Positions 12,701 through 27,700 of a DNA stretch of 64,000 nucleotides are shown here, in pieces. Position 1 is the first letter of the stretch; the number at the start of each line of letters is the position of its first letter. A program made the position numbers and the translations under genes. Origin of the DNA: Bactericera cockerelli (Eukaryota > Arthropoda > Insecta > Hemiptera > Triozidae). The stretch spans positions 20,294,525-20,358,524 of the forward strand of contig CM044959.1 of NCBI GenBank assembly GCA_024516035.1, given 5' to 3'. Below the pieces are notes generated by a model, which saw only the letters and a list, made by a program, of their open reading frames with translations, was not told where the DNA came from and did no database searches.

Positions 12701-15700
12701 AGACACAGATGAAATACCTAACATGATTGTTAGGTATTGGGTTGGATGTAAGAGATTACGATAAGATAAGTTAATAATATGAACATGCATTATAAATACA
12801 AAGACACAGGTGAAATACCTAACATGATTGTTAGGTATTGGGTTGGGTGGAAGAGATTACGATAAGATAAGTTAAGAATATGAACATGCATTGTAAATAC
12901 AAAGACACAAATGAAATAGGTACCTAACATGATTGTTAGGTATTGGGTTGGGTGGAAGAGATTGCCATAGGCAATAACCCCGCAATTTAGTTAGGACATA
13001 ATTTTGTTTTTATGTATTTTTGTATTCTTTTCCATTTTTTTCATTTGTACTCTACATAATATATGTCCATTTATATCTATTGAAGTGTTAAATAACAAAA
13101 ATAATAACATGATGGGTAAAAGCAATGTGTAAATATATGTGTACTGCTCCGAATAGGATTAGACCAAGGTTCAAAGAACTGCACGTAAGTATATGTTTTT
13201 TTTTACAGTGAAATAAATGAAACATTGTGCATAGTTGTGCTTATTCTTTCGCCTAAACAGGCAATATTGACATTAGTTTTTGGCTCTAATACAATTAGAT
13301 GCTCCTATAGTGCTCCCATCATTAAAAATATAAAAACCAAAATTGCATTACTTGGTAACTGTTTGAAGCCACAAAAACCAGCAAGCTACTCATAATAACA
13401 CTACATTACGGATACATTCAGAATCCTAGACAGAGTGTATTTTCATATTGAAAAATCCACGTCGGTCTGGATTTGAACCTGAAACCTTTGATTTACAAGG
13501 CCAAATACTTAACTAACGCCTTACTTGTTGTTTGACACGAAAGGCCAGGGTTCCATAAGACCCTCGTACTTCTCAGCCAGAAGTTTCTTGAAGCTAGGTC
13601 CGTTTCCACCCAGGCGGTAATGGCATTTTTCACCCCTTAGTATGGGTCTGAAAATGGGAGAAAATAAGGTGTTACTTGGAAAAAATCTAGTTTCTAGAAA
13701 AAGGGAAAATTTAAGTTTGAGTAGATACTTCGACTGAGACCTCAGTAAAATCACTAAATAAAATTAAATAATATTGCATTCAATTCAGGTGACCTAGCAT
13801 ACCATCCAAAACTAAAAGTAGTCTACAAATGAGATAACACAAAAAACATTGGGGAGCTAATCGTGCTCGAAAAAGCCGCGTATTTCTTTTGATTTAAAAA
13901 AATTCCTGGTTCGGTTTTTTCCAATTGTTTCCATTTTCTTCCAAGTTAGCTTCCCCACCATTCGTGAAAGAAAAATACGTTTCGGTACTTTTAAAGATAA
14001 ACAATGGAAAAATGAAAACTTAACCTACAAAAGAAATGGAAGCAAGAATTTTATAAATCCATTTTGATTAACCAAACTGAAAGAAGATTTCTCCTCTGTT
14101 CGTTTTTTCCAAAAGAAAAATGACTATAGCTTCCAGTTCGTCCATTTTATTCCATTTGAATTTTAAAATAATTGTTTTGCAAAACTTGTAATTAAAGATT
14201 TTTAATATCATTTTATTTTGTAATTGCCCTTATTGTTGGGGTGTTAAGTAATCTTTAAAAAAAAAAATCCAATTTGGTTAGAAAGAAAAATACGGCTCAA
14301 TACTCACTGAAGCACAGGGTTCAGGGCAGGTGACGTCATAAAGTTGGACATGTTCAGGGTGAGGGAGAACCACCTGGCTATGATCTGGTCCTTGGTGTGG
14401 ATGAAGTCACGCTGGAGGGGGCGGAACACAAAGTCCGAGAGAGAGGTGGAGATGCTGATCAGGAAGAGCGGGGACTGAAACATGAGATCAATAGAATAGA
14501 ATAGAATAGAATAGAATAGAATAGAATAGAATAGAATAGAATAGAATAGAATAGAATAGAATAGAATAGAATAGAATAGAATAGAATAGAATAGAATAGA
14601 ATAGAATAGAATAGAATAGAATAGAATAGAATAGAATAGAATAGAATAGAATAGAATAGAATAGAATATACCTTGTTTATACTGCCGAGGTAAGACTGAA
14701 AAGTCCCTTTACTCCAGCAGTCAAACAGGTCTTATATATTTTATGGATCAATAGAGAGGAATTAGAAAATTAGTTAGTCGATTATTTATTTATTGTTCCG
14801 TAGGAAGTTTAATTTATCATTAATTTATCTATTTTTAACCTGTATCTCTTATTATTGTCAACCTCGTTGTAACATTTTATTTTTAAATAAATACAACTAT
14901 ATTTATCTATCTATCTAAATAGAGAGGAATAATTCATAACAATCTTAAGGCGAAATAATTAATAAATAAATTGGATATAAATAAAGATAAAAAGCTAGTT
15001 ATTTGTTATTATGTCACAATTTTTAATGGTAGCATCGACATTACGAGAACTAATGCTTATGCATCATATCTCCAACCAACCATCATATTCCAATATCAAT
15101 CTCGTGATGCCGCCACAGGTCGTTGAACTCTCTACAACCGTCCCAAATTGTCCTCACGAGGCTAGGGTAGGCCCCGACATCCAAAGTACAGAGCCGAAAA
15201 AATCCGACCTTGCCGGAATTCGAACCCGGGTCACCTGGAATGCAAGCCGAGCATGCTACCGCTAGGCCAAGGTGACAAAAAAAACACACACACACACACA
15301 AAATGCATATCACAAGTTTGAAAACTTACATTTCCCCATTTAAAACAATACGCAAAACCTACACTTATGTAAGTCCACGGGGGTATAGCAAAAATGTCTA
15401 TTAATTTTGACCTTATATAACTTAATACAAACATAAATACAAAGCTTAATATTTAAAACAAAGGTAAATGAATACACACATTATAAAATCCGTGCACTGG
15501 TAGTCAAGTGGTTAAAGCGCTAGTCTGGTAATCCAGGTAGCGTAGGGATCCGTTGGTTCGAATCCTAAGCAGGACATGAATTTTTCCTCATTAATATGAG
15601 TTTGTGACCACATAATAATAATACTCTGAGGGTTAGGTGGTAGAAAATGCTTTGAGCATTAACCTCGCCTGGTGGGGTTACCTTCCACTAAAGAGTATTA

Positions 15701-18700
15701 ATACGTATTATTATAATTAACAGCACAAAGATCGGGGAATTTTTTCATAGAGTGAAATTATTTTTCAGGTGTTTTAGATGTTTTAGAGGGCCGAATTATA
15801 AAACTGGATTAAATTTCAGATAAGCCAGACCTCCCTGAAGTTGGAGATTCAACCACATCGCACTAAAGCCCGACTTAAGCTCCATTCTGGCTTATTTTAA
15901 TTACCTGTTTTATAATTTGGACCAAAATATGGGTCTCAGCAACAAAGATACAAAAACAAACAATACTTCCGATTTGTAATTTTAGAAATTTCTCGGAAAT
16001 AATAAACATACCTTGGGTTCATCTGGTCTTTCCTCTTCCAGAATCCTGTCGATCTCATCCCCTTCCAGCACCTCCTGGGAGGGAAGGTACTGGAGATTCC
16101 TGTCCACAACCTCCAGGAATGTCTTCATGGAGTTCTCCAGTAGCTCTTTGAGTGTGCTCTGCATCACGTAGTCCACACGCAGGATGAACCTGAGAGGAAA
16201 TCACAGTGGATGAATCAACAGACAGATTACATGTGTAATTGTGTATCAGCATAGCGTGTATAATTAAGAGGTGAGGAAACGAACCCAGTTGCATGGAAAC
16301 GCCACATAGCGCGACACCATCCCAAAAGAGTGGAATATTTCTCGCGGTCTATTTATGTTTAGATTTACATTTGTACGGAGAAGAAATTTTGTGAAGGACA
16401 AGGAGAGGAGACTCCTTTGCGATACTAGCGCTGAGGACGCCACGATGTGGGCCGGCGGTGGGTGGTTTCCACAGTTCTTAATTCTAAACGCTATGGTATC
16501 AGTTTGAACATCGCGCGAATGACTCTCAAGTGTAAGCGTAAAAACAAAAGTTTAACCCGTGAGTACACGCACATAGGGAAAAATTCTCACGCGCTCGGCA
16601 AAAACGCTAGAACTTGATCGATATTGGTCCTAACCTGTAGGGATCTGGAGTAGCTGTTGATAATATGTTTATCTAGATGTATCCACAGTCCCTTGAGCTA
16701 TTTTCAATTTCTGTTGCCCGTGACGTGGCGAAAAGTTCAGATCGGTCTGAAATGTGAGATTTTTTTTCATCGCGCGTGTACTGACGTAACTTTTTTTTGA
16801 GAGTTTTTTTTTCTGTTACTCACTATTTAGTTTAATTTAATTATTTATTTATAATAATTAGTTTTAATAATTAATTAATATAATAATAACAATTGCTTTA
16901 AATAAAAAAATATATTTTTTAAAGAAAATTAGTGTGTTTACCTACCAAATTCGTAATTGTTCACTATTGTTATAATAATTATTATAATGATGTTTAACTA
17001 ACATTAATTAAATTTCTTTGTCATAATATTAGGTAGGTAGGTACTTTCCTACACTTTTTTTGCTAGATACTGATATAATTAGTATTCTTTGTAATCTTTC
17101 TCCACCTACTATAATTAATACCTACCTACCTACTTACCTCCTGGTATAATCTAAGTATATTTATTTTTTTATCGTTTCTGTTTTTAGCTTTTAGAAGTAC
17201 CTAAACAAATATAATTACATAATATTCTTGATTATAAGATATACTGTGAATTGCCCTACAAACTTATGTCAGTATGGCTTACGATGAACAAATTTTGGAA
17301 AAAAAAAAAAATTCAAATCAGGGGTTCAAACTGCAACCATTTGGAAAAAAAGTTGCTAAAATTATCTTTTAAGTATATAAGTCAACTTAATGTATCCTAA
17401 AAATATTATATAACTCTTCAAGTAGAACGAAATACAAAGCAAAACCAGGTGTGAGAATTTTTTTCATCGCGCGTGTACAGACGTTCAGATTTTAACGCGT
17501 GTACTCACAGGTTAATATCTACAGGGAAAGCCATGCAATAGTAACAAGTTGACCCTTGAACCGACCTCAATAGGTTGATCGAAAAGTCGGTGGACTTGGA
17601 ACCTGGAGGTCGGTGGTTCAAGTCCCGGTTTCAGAGTGGATTTAGTAAAGCTAGTTTGAGTAGGTAGTTGTGATATCACGTTATGGCTTAACAAAAATAT
17701 GAAGAAAAGAAAAAGTTGACCCTTGACTGTGCACTGGTAGTCAAGTGGTTAACGCGCTAGTCTGGTAATCCAGGTAGCGTAGGGATACGTTGGTTCGAAT
17801 CGCACCCAATCCATGAATTTTTCCTCATTAATTTGAGTTTGTGACCACATAATAATAAGACTCTGAGCGTTAGGTGGTAGAAAATGCTTTGAGCATAAAC
17901 CTCGGCTGGTGGCTGGTGGTTACCTTCCACTAAAGAGTATTATTATTATGATAAGTTATGGACTTGTTGGATTTTGATAAGAACGGATATGAGTCACCCA
18001 AGCAACACTCACCGGCTCACACGATCACAGATTTCCTTCTTCTGGAGCACTCGACTGAATCGGAAGTTCTCCGGGGTTTCGGGTTGATTGAACACATTGC
18101 TGCTGCTCACTAACATGCCTGGGTATGAAAGATAAATGTGTTTCAGCACAGAATTCCTTGAATATTTCAACACCTTATTTTTGCCTTTAATTTCGCCACT
18201 GGTCGCTGTTTACATCACAGAACTCACAGTAGCTATACTCATTTTTCCTTACGAGATATGAGTGGACCCCGAACTTCCAAGTACAAAGAAAAATACGTGA
18301 AATGCCTAGTACACTAGCTCACCACCCAACCACGTGCGGTGACACGGAGTATGCAAAATAAAAATGTGAAAACTATATTAGTGGATAATTATGTTGTCCA
18401 ACACTGTAAAATTGGCATGCTACGAAATTCTCGATTTTGTATATTTTTTTCGCCCATAATCTTCGATGGTAAGTTGTAATTTTTGATTTTATCCAAGGTG
18501 GATACGACAATTACAGCCTTTACCTTGGTATTAGGTACTGTCGCAGGAAACTAATTAAACTTTAACCTCACCCAGCCTGGGTTGGGTCGGTTCGCCTGCA
18601 TCAAGTATTCAACTTGCTGAACGTTGTTTAACTTCGGTAATCCCACGAAAATTGGTACATTCAACGCGCCATCGTCCCTGGCTGTTTTAAAAATGAGTAG

Positions 18701-21700
18701 ACCAAGTTGATAATAAATCAATAATTAAGCAGCCTCCGTGGCGTAATGGTTATGACTACTGCCCGTAGTCCAGAGTTCCCGAGTTCAACTCCCGGCTGGG
18801 GCAGACTTTTCGAAGAAAATTCTGTTCCATCCAAACACGTGAGGCTGCCATTTCCGGCCCTACCCAGGCTGGGTGAGGTTAATGTGGGTAGCTGGTACGA
18901 TTCCCAGCGAATGGAGGGTAAAACCCCCGTCCTAATCCAGGACGTTAAATCAAATAGAATCGTTGGCGTTAGGAAGGGCATCCAGCCATAAAAAACGTGC
19001 TCCACCCTACCAACCTCAACCATGAGGTTGAACAATGCCGACCCCAAAAGCAACATAAATCAATAATTACAAATAATAAAATTTGTCTAAAAAATATTTC
19101 AAAATTCTTCATAATAATTTCAATAAGAAATTTTTTTTATTGTAGAAATTATAAAGCTAAAGAGCACACTAAAGATTTTGACACAAACGAGTGGAGGTCC
19201 AAAGCACAACTGACTACGACGTAATTTTTCAGGAACCCTTGAAGGTATAGGCAGGCCTGAATTCTGATTGGTCAAACTGTTATCAGCAGGCAGGTAAAAG
19301 TTAGGCAAGGAAAAGGTCGGTGAGAAATTTTTGGTTGAAACTTTCCCACGCCAATTCAGAAACTTTTCGATGAGACCAGTGGCGTCGCCTAAATTTTATT
19401 TTCATGATTTTTTTCCTCAAACTCTCGGTATTATTAATTTTAATTAGGTAATACTGCAATAATTTGAGTTAAAAAGAGATATTTTCGAGTTTTTCTTGAA
19501 AAGAATTAATTAATGTTTTCAAAAACTTTAAGACTAGACCAGTGGCGTTGCCTAAATTTTATTTTAATGACTCTTTTCCTCAAACTCTCAAGATTAACTT
19601 AACTAATACTGCAATAAAAATTAGGTATTTCGAGATTTTCTTGAAAATAATTAATTATTGTTACCAATATCGGAGAAAATATTTATTATTTTCAAAGTAG
19701 TCATCGTGGCCGAGTGTTGTTGCGCACTAGGCACTCTAAGCAGTGACCTGGGTTCGAATACCAGTGGAGTCGGATTTTTTCGACTCTATACTTTGGATAT
19801 TACGGGGTCCACTCATACCGCGTGAGGAAAATTGACTATCTGCTTTGATATGAGCAGCGACCAGTGGCCGAATGGTGGTCAAAATAAGTTATTAGGATAT
19901 GAAAGATACGAAAACGTCCCATTATTATTCGTTTCACACAAGAATTGAGATATGATAGTAATAACACGAAGAAAAAAGTTGTTTTTTATTCATTATCATC
20001 AGCATTTTTTGACCGTGGGTACCCTCCTTGTTTCATTATTATTTCTTTTTGAAAGTCTTAAATAAAGAAACTTGCAAAAAGACTTGGAGCTGCTGCCTGT
20101 ATCCACTTGCCCAGTGGTGTAGTCATGGGGAGGTTAAAACTGGAGTAATATTTGAGGCGGAATTAACGACTTTTTCTAATATCTCTGTGGATCCAAGTCT
20201 AGATTTTGCGTATTGTCTTACAGCTGTATTTATGAACAAAGAGTTTTGTCTAAGCAATGTCTCAAGCAAGGTATCGGCCAGTAATATGAAAGGAATTCAT
20301 GCTTGAGACATTGCTCGGACGTCGTTTTCTGTTCATAAATACGACTGTTAGATGCAGAAAACCAATGCTAAGCCATAACCTAAGTTATCGCAGTAGACAC
20401 CGTGGCAGAGTGAGTTAGCGCGCTAAGCATTGCACGCACGGTGACCTGGGTTCGATCCCCAGCGGGGCAGGAATTTTTCTGCTCTGTACTTGGATGTTCG
20501 GGGTCCACTCATACCTCGTGAGGAAAAATGAGTAGCTGCTTTGATGTGAAGCAGCGACCATTGGCAGAATCATAGGCAAAAAAATAGTAGTAGTTCTGTA
20601 CCCAAGTAGTAAACACCGGTACTTGGATGTTGATTTGGACGGGGGATCTACCCTCCGTTCGCTGGGAATCGTACCAGCTACCCACATTAACCTCACCCAG
20701 CCTCGGTAGGGCCGGGAAGTTGGTTTCAATAAAACTTAATTAATGTGCCCTCACTGCTAGACCCCGCATGCACCGGTAGAGTCGGTGCCTCCTCGGGATA
20801 CTTATCGTCCACTGTGAAGCCTGCCCTCTCCAGCATCCTCTGGAACATTGACACAATGATGGCGTGGATGTGGGACCGATGGTCTTCAATAGCTTGCCAT
20901 GTGCTCGATATGCAGATGTCCTCGGGAGCAGAAACAAGGATAGGTAATAGGTATTTTTTTTTTTTTTAAGTTTCCATTTATTTTTTTTTTACATTAACAT
21001 CTGCAACAAACGATGAGGGTATACCCCCACCTTCAAAAGATAAAAAATCTTGTGCTGAAGTTGGGGAAGGTGGGGATTTTAGGACTGATTGAACAACAGC
21101 GCGGACAACAACCGTGCATTGGTAGTCAAGTTGTTTATTTTTTTTTTTAAAGAACATAACATTGTTTCAAAAATTCATAGAACAATAAATTGAAACTACA
21201 ATACCAATGTTCATATTAATATAAAATAAGTTTAGGCGCTAGTCTGGTAACCCAAGTAGCGTAGGGATCCGTTGGTTCGAATCCCACGCAATGCATGAAT
21301 TTTTCCTCGTTAATTTGAGTTTGTAACCACCTACATAATAAAAAGACTCTGAGGATTAGGTGGTAGAAAATGCTTTGAGTATTAACCTCACATCGTGGTT
21401 CCCTTTCACTGAAGGGTATTATTATTGTCCAGTAGCCATTTTTTGATAGTGTATAAGTTGTTTATTAGGTTTATGGTTAGATCCCTTCAGCATGAGTAGT
21501 TGAATACTATAGGTACCATGAGCGCACGATTAGCTCAGTGGTGAAGTGCTCGCTAACAATGAGGAAAATCTTGGGTTGGAATCCAAGAGACGATAATGTG
21601 AATTCAAAATTTGGTTACAGTTGTTTGTAAGGGATACCTTCCGTGTCGACCCAGCACCTAAACGAAAAGTACTGTGTCACTTTTCGCCCATCAGAGGGGA

Positions 21701-24700
21701 GGCGTACTACGGGATGGGCAAGTTACAACACAATCGACAAATGTCTACAGTAGCTGCTGTTTCATGGTTACGAAATTAGGAAGGCTGTGAATCACTCTTT
21801 AAAAATTAATAGCAACAATGCAAGTGGGCTTTAGTTTCATGACTTAAGGGATGTGTGGAAGAGATTGCCGCATGCAAAAAAATACGTTATTTGTGTGAGA
21901 CGTTATATTTATTTTTAATTATTTTTTGTCGTTTAATACATTTATTTTTCCTAATGAAGCATTGTGTAGTAAGAATAGAAAGTGAACACAGAACCAATGC
22001 TGGTAGAGATGGTATTATTATAATTATTAAATGCTTTATTAGATAAAAAGACATATATATGTACAGTACAAATAATTATTATAAAAAAATAGAAAAATGG
22101 AAACAATATAAACAATAAAATGGAAAAAAATAGATAAATACATATATGTCCTAACTAAAGGGCGGGGTTATTGCCTATGGCAATCTCTTCCACCCAACCC
22201 TTAAATTAAATTATTATAATAATTTATTCTTAAATGATTTTACTCAACATAGTAAAATTATCAATTACTTATTCTAAATTGAAATGTGTTTCAATTGTAG
22301 ATACTACTCCTAGAATAAAAGGCATGTTCAAAGGTGCTTATACAATAATACACAAACCTGATAGTTCTTATAGACGTCCAAGTCCAAACGCTCCTGTGGT
22401 TTATCATATTTGGCACTCGAAGAGAAGGAACGCAGAGTTTTCTCATAGAAGCAGAGGCCTAGGATTTGCTGGAGAGCGACGTATATTTCCTGCAAAGCTA
22501 GCTGCGGACAGTACGCGCCAGGGTGAGAGCATACGAGTAATAATAATAATAAATAATAATGCTTTTTCTTTGTGTTATTATGTCTCAATTTTAGTGGGTA
22601 GCGCAGAATCATAGGACTTTACCACTTTAATTTACAATATCTTGTATTATTTTTTTGCCCATGATTCTGCCAATGGTCGCTGCTTCACATCAAAGCAGCT
22701 ACTCATTTTTCCTCACGAGGTACGAGTGGACCCCGAACATCCAAGTACAGAGCAGAAAAAATCCTCCCCCGCTGGGAATCGAACCCAGGTCACTATGTGT
22801 GCAATGCCTAGCGCGCTAACTCACTCTGCCACAGTGACTACTTAGTATACGAGTGAGTGGATTAACCGTGGTGTCTTTCACTGTGACTAATGAAAACTAA
22901 GAGGTCCAAGTACGTGCACTAAGTTTACCCCTCAGCCCCTCACTAATTCTGATTAAGCCAGCCTCCGTGCCGTAATGACTGTGACTACTGCCCGTAGGCC
23001 AGGTTCCCGAGTTCGACTCCCGGTTGTGGGGCAGACTTTTCAAAGAAAATTCTGTTCCATCCAAACACGTGAGGCTGGCAATGCCGGTCCTACCCAGGCC
23101 GGGTGAGGTTAATGTGGGTAGCTGGTACGATTCCCAGCGAATGGAGGGTAAAACCCCCGTCCTGACTACTTCGAATCAGGACGTACATCAGACTTAAAAT
23201 CAACTGGTCACAATAGATCTAAATAGAAGTCGGTGTCATAATTGGTGCTTCTCTTGTGGAACTCCAACCAGTCTATAATAACAAAAAAAAAAAAAAAATA
23301 ATAATAATACTTCTGATTGGATCTACCAGATATGACCTAATGTTTTTGTGCACATTGTGCACTCTTGACTAAATCAAATTCTTTTTTAAAAGTTCCTCAT
23401 GGCAATCCCCACATTTCTTAAAGTTTCTTGAGAAAAAATGTGTAATAGGCAATAATAAGGTAAAAAGATAAAGTATTTTTTCTTCTTCTTCTTCTTCTTC
23501 TTCTAAGTCTTTTACTCTGTCTTATCCCGCACAAGTAGAAGAAAGTGCGAATTATTTGTGATGAATCAACAGCTTTTTTACAAAATTTCTGCGTAGAATT
23601 GCATTTTCAACACTAATAACTACTCATTTTTCCTTAGCTGTTTTAGTACCCACGACATTCAAAGCACAGAGTAGAATTTTTTCCAATCAGTCGGGAATCA
23701 AACCCAGGTCATCTGTGTGCAAGACGAGTGCGCTGCCCACTGGACCACGACTGTATTACCTGCATAATCTCGTCCAGAAGGAATATCAGTTACTTTTATC
23801 TACCACCTGATTTTATCAATGTAATTTTTATATCTTTTAACTCTCTCTTGATATATCATGTACCTTGTACCTAGGAGACATACAAAAATGTATATTAAAT
23901 GCTATAATATAAATAAATTACCTGCATAATCTCGTCCAGAAGGAAAGCCTCCCTAGCCACCTTGGCTTTCGCCTTCTGATAGCGGTCCCAGCGGAGACTG
24001 TTCCTCCACTTGTAGAAGAACTTGGAGAATTGGAACGTGCCGAAAGTTTTCAGCTGTAGGAAAATAATAAGGGCGGAATTAAGTTAAAGTTAAAGTTATC
24101 ATATTTGTGTTAATCACTTTCGTGATGTCACAACTACTCTAACTCGCTTTACTAAATCTACGCTGAAACCGGGACTTGAACCACCGACCTCCAGGTTACA
24201 AGTCCACCGCCTTATCGATCAAGCTACTGAGGTCGGTATAAGGGCGGAATTAATAGACAACATACATAACTTAAGTCGTTGGTAAGTGTCGGTTTTCCCT
24301 ATCTTACACAGTACGCAATCCGTGACTTAGCGCCACAGAGGTATTGCAAAAACGTCTATTAATTCCACCCTAAGTGTTTTAAAAATAAGTATTTCATAGC
24401 CTTTTTCGTGTCGTGGAGCCAGCGTCGATGGCGCGTTGAATGCACCGGTTCTCGTAGGATCACCGAAGTTAAGCAAAGTCCAGGGAGGTGAAGACTTCTT
24501 GATGCTGGTGGCATTCCGGCCTAACCCAGACAGGGTGAGGTTAATGTGGGTAGCAGGTTTGTAAATTTCCTGCGAATGGAGGGTAACACCCCCGTCGTGA
24601 AACGACCATGTAGTTGAAAGCGACGTTAAACGCAATTAAAAAAAAATCGTGGCCATAAAACAGCAGCTACTGTACACGCGTGAGGTCCGTGTTGAAGCTT

Positions 24701-27700
24701 TCCTATCCCGTAGTATGCCTCCCGATTGCCTTCCCTCTGATGGACGATTATTAACATATTATTTCCTAATCAGGTGCTGGCCTGCTGGGTCAACACGAAC
24801 GCACCGTAAAGTATCCCTTACAAACAACTGTCGCCAAATTTTGAATAGAACTTTTTTGTCGGCTCTGGAGTTCGAACCCGGGACCATCCTTTAGGAGAGC
24901 GTAAAAGATAACCAGAGGATATTTACTGGATGCAAGTCATACACTACAATATTATTGTATCCCAAGCAGACTCTTTTTCGTTCTTATTTGAACTCATAAC
25001 ATAGGTTACGACACAGACCACCAGTACTACCAGTAGCTGCTGTTTCATGGCTAATAAATTAAAAAATCTGGTATAACTTATCAATGATCATTATTGTTTA
25101 GTCCCCCACAGGGTTCAAGCCTACAGACTAAAGATCAGCGCACCACACCGAAGTGACCACCTACCTGCATGAGCTGTTTAGTGGTCTCGTACTCGGCTAC
25201 CCATTCCTCAAACGGTACAATGTAGGACTCTGTGACCAGCAACTTATTACACATGAAACCTGTAGAACTGATGGTGAATAGATTGGTCTTGTCCGCGCGA
25301 TCAAACGGTACTATCCTGGAAATGGCAAACGTTAGTAGATTTTAAAAAAAAAAATACAAATTAGAAATTTACTTTGAAAATACACTCCCATCGGAAAAGC
25401 TAAGGTGGAAGCAGCTTGCATGGTAGACAAGAGGACCAGACTATGGTAGACAAGAGCTTGCATGGTAGACCATTGGGTTTAATGGAAGCATAGAAAAATA
25501 ATTGATTACCTAAGAGGTCAACCTGGTTCACAGAAAACCATTTAATTTGAGGAAAAATATGGGTTTACTAATCAAGCACCTATTGATATCCCCCGAAGAT
25601 AATATTAGTAACGTAACATTATTTTGTAAACAAAATACAGGAGAACCGAAGCCACGATCATACCTATTCCAAAAAATGTCACTTGTAATCCAGAAAGGAA
25701 ATTGCTCAAGTATCTTGGGTACTTTGCCCTCTGGATTGCAAATTGCAGAAATATATTATCTGTAAAAAAAGATATATATTTATAGTAAATCATGTTGTTT
25801 ATCATATTAACAGTAACGAAAGTTTAATAACAATTTCTAGTCGCCTCTGGGTTATGAACTCAGTACATTTCATGCGGGAAAACAAACTCACTTGAACCGG
25901 AAGGGGTGAACCCTACTGGCAGACTTCAGGTAGTAGAACTTGCCACTCTTGTCATTCCTCAGTTCCTCAATCAGGAGGTCGATGTCTACCTCCCCGGAGT
26001 CCGTGAGTAGATGAGAGCCGGTGGGCAAACCTGAGGGAGGAAGAAAGTGAAACACTTCTTGCTTCTGAGAAAATGGATGCATAGAAAAAGTCTGTCCCGG
26101 TAGCTCAGTGGTAAAGGCGGCACTCTGTGAATCCACGGGTTCCAGAGGTCGAGGGTTCGAAACCCAGCCGGGACATTTTTTATTTTATTTTATTTATTTT
26201 TTTTTTCCTCCCATTTGAAATTTTTACCACTTAATAATATGTCTTGGGCTTACTGCTGGAATAATGGGACTTTAATAATATCGGGCAGTATAAATAAGAC
26301 GATATTATTATTATTTTTCTTCTTGAAAGTGTCAAAATGAAATGAACTTGAAAAATATTCTGGGTGAAAAAACTTTTTGAGCGTAAAATAAACCAACTTT
26401 AGAGAATAAATTAAACATATTATTCATATGAGCCAAGCAACCGAACTCTGGAGGTCGGTGGTTCAAGTCCCCGTATATCAGCGTAGATTTAGTAAAGCTA
26501 GTTTGAGTAGTTGTGACATCACGAAAGTGAATAACACAAATATGTTATAAAAAAATCATATGAGCCTTACACGAATCTATCACCTCTTGAGTTTACTCAC
26601 ATTAAAGTAGATGCACATTTATCTTCACCTTTCTAAGTGAACCACAAAATACAACAATATCAAAAGAAGCCTGAAACATTATTCGACTCCGCCAAACAAC
26701 CAACCCAAGACCGCGTAGGGTAATAAGTTAGAGATGTGCATTGAGCTGTAGAGGTAACAGAATCATAGAAAGTGAATATACCCTTAAATGAGAAAATCTT
26801 TGATGAGATGAACATTAACTTTTACAGTGAGAAAATATTAACAGGTGATGGATCAATCCAGGAAAGCTGTATCTGAAATGAAGGATGCTTTACCCGTGGG
26901 TTTTTTCATTATGCACTTACCACTTCCAGTCAACTTTTCGCGAGATTTCTTCGAAATACGAGAATTCCTTGCTGAAGAGTAAGATTGGGGTGTAGTCTTC
27001 TTACTGCTGCTGTCTGGAAAGAGGAAAGTTAGTAGACCCCATTAATTTATTTTCTATTCCCCGAACAAGATAGCAGTTGGCTTGGCGCCATCCATCCCGT
27101 CGTTACGTTGTAGTTGGAATTTCAAATAAATGAAAGAAAAAATCATGCAGCCAGCGTTGATGGCATGTTTAACACATCAGTTCTCGTTCTGTCACCGAAG
27201 TTATGCAACGTCCAGCGAGGTTAGGACCATTTAAATTCGAACCCTCGTGATGCTGGCTATTCCCGACTCCACTCCGGCTGGGTGAGGTTACTTTGAATAG
27301 CTGGTTTGTGAGTTTCCAGCGAAGGAGGGTAAAACTCCCGTCGTGATATGACCATGCACTGACATGCAGTTAAGTTATCATATTTGTGTTAAACACAACT
27401 ACTCAAACTCGCTTTACTAAATCTACGCTGAAACCGGTCCGCCGCCTTACAGATCAGACTTAGGACGGTATAACTGACATGCAGTTGAAAGCGACGCTAA
27501 CGTTGAAAAGGAAAAAAAAAGGTGGGATCTAAGGTCACAAGTTCCTAAACTAGTTGAATTACTAGCAGATACCAAACCATGTTGCTCGCTTTCTTAACAT
27601 CTGAACTGAAAAGTAACAGCACATGGAACAGCTACTACCAGGTTATCATATCGCCGCTGCAAACACAAACTGTCGTATCTGCAAATTTTGCCATTTTCAG

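Noticed and set aside
22234..22614. 126-codon plus-strand open frame
   Set aside because: Antisense of dynein exon 8 and flanking SINE; the minus-strand exon has splice sites and frame continuity.
24430..24485. 5S rRNA gene
   Set aside because: Only the internal part of 5S is present, diverged, and fused to a SINE body.
26093..26165. tRNA genes at the SINE heads (26093, 36611, 46968, 48546 and others)
   Set aside because: A and B boxes are present, but each is followed by a SINE body and repeated many times; no independent tRNA with a clean cloverleaf and flanks was seen.
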